7,335 nucleotides of DNA from Kordiimonadaceae bacterium (GTDB taxonomy: Bacteria > Pseudomonadota > Alphaproteobacteria > Sphingomonadales > Kordiimonadaceae), in NCBI GenBank assembly GCA_014238195.1, contig JABABO010000272.1, forward strand, positions 1-7,335, in the 5' to 3' direction. Positions 5,305-7,335 of this stretch are shown here, in pieces; position 1 is the stretch's first letter, and each line of letters begins with the position of its first letter. Under the pieces are notes generated by a model, which worked only from the letters and a program-made list of their open reading frames with translations, ran no database searches and was not told the DNA's origin. Made by a program: the position numbers and the translations under genes.

Positions 5305-5346
5305 CCAGTACCATTAAACCCGCCCCATCAAACCAGTACTATCAAA
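5305..5346. repeat. Three imperfect 14-bp tandem repeats
   Basis: CCAGTACCATTAAA (5305), CCCGCCCCATCAAA (5319) and CCAGTACTATCAAA (5333) follow each other without gap. Units 1 and 3 differ at two positions; the middle one is more diverged. The last unit contains the stop codon of the sulfotransferase-like gene (TCA at 5342-5344 on the plus strand). Function unknown; no terminator hairpin is formed. Confidence 0.6.
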
Positions 5347-5971
5347 CAAAAAGAGGCTGAATGGCATCATAAACTGCATAATCTTTCGGCAATTTCTTGC
5401 GTATTAAGGCGCGGTCAGTCTCGCTTGGCCCGGCTTTTAAAGTAGGAGACACATTGAACCGCACAATATCTAAGGGTTCACCAATCATTTTACTTAATCG
5501 CTGTACAAGCCTATCCATCTGGTCATAGCGCACCAATTTTAGGGCATTCAAATGCTTTGGCGCGGGTTTTACGAATAAGGATTGATTACCAACGCGGGCA
5601 TAGGGTGGCCTTGGATCAGTGAAATATCCATCCAGAAAATCATGCCAGCTTACATGCCCAGTATATTCCCAGTGTTTAGGGTGATTAGGGTCTTTAATAA
5701 CCTCACGCTGGCGAAAACGATACCAACTGTACAGCCAGTCTGTTGGCTCGCGGAACAGGCAAAAAATGGACAACTGATCAACCCCAGCTCCGATGCGAGC
5801 GCGTATCAAAGGTTCAACAAACTTTTGATATTCACTGTATGTCGTGTGCCGCATCTGGGGGTCCCTATCAAGAAGCAAAGAACAATAAGGGGCCAGCGAA
5901 GATGTTAGCGAAGAAGAAGCACATTTTTTATTCGATAGAACTACAAACTTATGCTTGGTTGATACCATCAT
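5342..5971 (-). CDS. Small sulfotransferase-like protein
   Basis: The 209-residue product resembles the sulfotransferase fold, which moves a sulfuryl group from PAPS to an acceptor. The N-terminal strand and loop FVVLSNKKCASSSL (residues 9-22) sits where the 5'-phosphosulfate loop is expected, and FCLFREPTDWLYSWYRF (70-86) resembles the 3'-phosphate-binding motif (R..P....SWY). A later FNVSP (172-176) and the end KDYAVYDAI also fit. The phosphosulfate loop is atypical: the usual P-K-x-G-S-T/S is replaced by N-K-K-C-A-S-S. There is no signal peptide or membrane segment, so it is probably cytoplasmic; the acceptor is unknown. AAGGGAG lies 10 bases before the first of two adjacent ATGs. It begins 38 bp after the POT transporter with no terminator between, so co-transcription is possible. 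Moderately sure of the family, unsure of activity. Confidence 0.68.
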   Translation of the reverse strand: MMVSTKHKFVVLSNKKCASSSLTSSLAPYCSLLLDRDPQMRHTTYSEYQKFVEPLIRARIGAGVDQLSIFCLFREPTDWLYSWYRFRQREVIKDPNHPKHWEYTGHVSWHDFLDGYFTDPRPPYARVGNQSLFVKPAPKHLNALKLVRYDQMDRLVQRLSKMIGEPLDIVRFNVSPTLKAGPSETDRALIRKKLPKDYAVYDAIQPLFV

Positions 5972-6009
5972 ATCAGCTGGGCTCCCTTACCCCTGAACAC
6001 TCAATTCAA

Positions 6010-7335
6010 TCAGTGTACGCCGTGCATATGCTTTTTCATGATAGGCGTTAATAATAATATTACGACACCAACACCAACACTCATCACACCAATTGTGGTA
6101 TAAACATCCATTATCGCCACCATATCAAGCTTACCACTATCAGCGCCGTGCCCACCACTGCCTGTTAGGCTACTGATCCAGCCAGCCACATAATTACCCA
6201 TAGCAGAAAACAGGAACCAAGTCCCCATTACCATGCCAACGATCCGCGCTGGGGAAAGCTTGGTAACCATTGATAAGCCCACTGGGCTTAAACACAGTTC
6301 CGCGACCGTTAGGAAGAAATAAATCAAGATTAACCACATAAAGCTTTTTGCGGTGCTATCATCTAAGCTAAGGCCCCATGCGAAGACGACATACCCGATA
6401 CCAATCAGCAACATAGCAATGGCAAATTTAGCTGGCGTTGAGGGTTCCCACCCCTTACGATTAAGCGCAACCCATAACCAAGCCATAATAGGAGCAAAGA
6501 TTATAATAAAGCCAGGATTCATTGATTGCACTTGGCTTGCACGCCACATAATCCCGAAGTCTAGGTTAAATTGTTGATCAGCGAGTAACGTCAGTGATGC
6601 AGCCTGTTGTTCAAATAATGCCCAAAAAACGGCTTGAACCGCAATGAGAAAACAAGCCACCATCAAGCGACCGCGTTCATCTTCATCGCACTGTGTAAAC
6701 GAGATAAACAATAAGGCGCCAATCATTCCAATCCCAGCGACACCGATCAATTGGCCGACAAGCGTTTCATATTGCATCATCATCCAGCTTATAATGACAA
6801 GGCCAATGCCGAATAAATAGATCGTGTTTTCTTTACTAAGACCGATGGGTGATTTTTCTTGTAGCACCGCTTCATTGGGTGCGTCAGCGCGGCCATCAAG
6901 GTAACGTTGTCCCCATAAAAATACTAGCAACCCAAACAACATGCCAATACCAGCCAGCCCAAAGCCATAGTTCCAGCCGTAAACTTCGCCAACATAACCA
7001 ACAGCCATAGTGGAAAGGACTGATCCGACATTAATACCCATGTAAAAAATCGTAAAACCACCATCACGGCGCGGATCGTTAGGGCCGTAAAGCGCCCCAA
7101 CTATTGTCGAGATATTGGCTTTCAAGAAACCAACACCTGTGATGATCAAGGCCAGTGACAAGAAGAATAAATTCAAATAAAATTCATTGCGAACCACCAC
7201 ATCGCCGTCCATAAAAGCCGCAGGGCCGTGAAAACCCATCAACCCGTGACCCATGACCAGTAAAATCGCACCATATGTCACTGCTTTGCGACTACCGAGA
7301 TAACGGTCTGCCATATAGCCGCCGATGATGGGCAT
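6010..7335 (-). CDS. POT/PTR2 family proton-coupled di-/tripeptide transporter, N-terminus cut
   Basis: The frame is open at the right edge and ends at a TGA (6010-6012), giving 441 residues. This is an inner-membrane major facilitator protein that imports di- and tripeptides with protons. Family marks are GGYMADRYLGSRKAV (residues 5-19, PTR2 signature 1), FLKANIS, FTIFYMGINVGS (signature 2) and ELCLSPVGLSMVTKLSP near the C-terminal half. At least ten hydrophobic segments are visible. The edge ATG encodes a residue inside the TPIIGG-like segment that is normally internal, so it is not the true start; about 60-80 residues including TM1 and its ExxER motif are missing. A sulfotransferase-like gene follows at 38 bp on the same strand, and the exported amidohydrolases lie beyond it. 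Proximity suggests peptide use but does not prove it. Confidence 0.93.
   Translation of the reverse strand: MPIIGGYMADRYLGSRKAVTYGAILLVMGHGLMGFHGPAAFMDGDVVVRNEFYLNLFFLSLALIITGVGFLKANISTIVGALYGPNDPRRDGGFTIFYMGINVGSVLSTMAVGYVGEVYGWNYGFGLAGIGMLFGLLVFLWGQRYLDGRADAPNEAVLQEKSPIGLSKENTIYLFGIGLVIISWMMMQYETLVGQLIGVAGIGMIGALLFISFTQCDEDERGRLMVACFLIAVQAVFWALFEQQAASLTLLADQQFNLDFGIMWRASQVQSMNPGFIIIFAPIMAWLWVALNRKGWEPSTPAKFAIAMLLIGIGYVVFAWGLSLDDSTAKSFMWLILIYFFLTVAELCLSPVGLSMVTKLSPARIVGMVMGTWFLFSAMGNYVAGWISSLTGSGGHGADSGKLDMVAIMDVYTTIGVMSVGVGVVILLLTPIMKKHMHGVH

Noticed and set aside
5172..5341. Short ORFs of 9-18 codons in the gap before the amidohydrolase operon
   Set aside because: No ribosome binding site, conserved feature or terminator spacing supports them.
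7333..7335. ATG at the right edge as the true transporter start
   Set aside because: It falls within the conserved IIGGY-ADR segment that follows TM1-2 in POT transporters, so the gene continues beyond the window.

Overview
The window looks like a chromosomal segment of an alphaproteobacterium, probably marine, with a moderate G+C content (mid-to-high 40s % by eye). The reasons are the form of the OxyR-type regulator (N-terminus MNFPPTLKQLRYLLALQ, then the QSTLSAGIQELE helix), the style of the RTX calcium-binding repeats, and a tandem pair of exported amidohydrolases next to a POT peptide transporter. A Kordiimonadales- or SAR116-like source would fit, but I cannot prove the taxon from this sequence alone.

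Layout, left to right. (1) 1-690, plus strand: the C-terminal 229 residues of a secreted RTX (hemolysin-type calcium-binding) protein, open at the left edge. (2) 691-1431: a 741-bp stretch without an obvious long gene, and the most unusual part of the window. Two related, roughly 100-bp repeats in mainly inverted orientation (718-826 and 1311-1407) bracket an independent small transcription unit. That unit has a TATAAT box at 1001-1006, a roughly 170-nt transcript with four stem-loops, a possible 36-codon ORF starting at TTG (1038-1148), and a strong intrinsic terminator four bases after its stop codon. The terminator module is then repeated in tandem with a 32-33-bp period up to about 1265. 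(3) 1432-2340, plus: an OxyR-type LysR regulator with both redox cysteines. (4) 2376-5166, minus: a two-gene operon. A lipoprotein amidohydrolase with a complete set of metal ligands (3724-5166) is followed after 16 bp by a Sec-exported amidohydrolase paralogue (2376-3707). The paralogue has lost the HxH metal motif (N-T-N instead) and carries a tandem DKDS insert. (5) 5342-5971, minus: a small sulfotransferase-like protein. (6) 6010-7335, minus: a POT/PTR2 proton-coupled peptide transporter, cut at its N-terminus by the right edge.

How the parts may work together: the transporter and the two exported amidohydrolases share a strand and suggest peptide or amide-compound scavenging in the cell envelope, with hydrolysis outside the inner membrane and uptake of di- and tripeptides; this is inferred from families and proximity. 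OxyR converges on this block and is probably independent of it. The small transcription unit next to oxyR recalls the oxyS-oxyR arrangement of enterobacteria only in being adjacent. It has no sequence match that I recognise, and it is the best candidate here for something undescribed.
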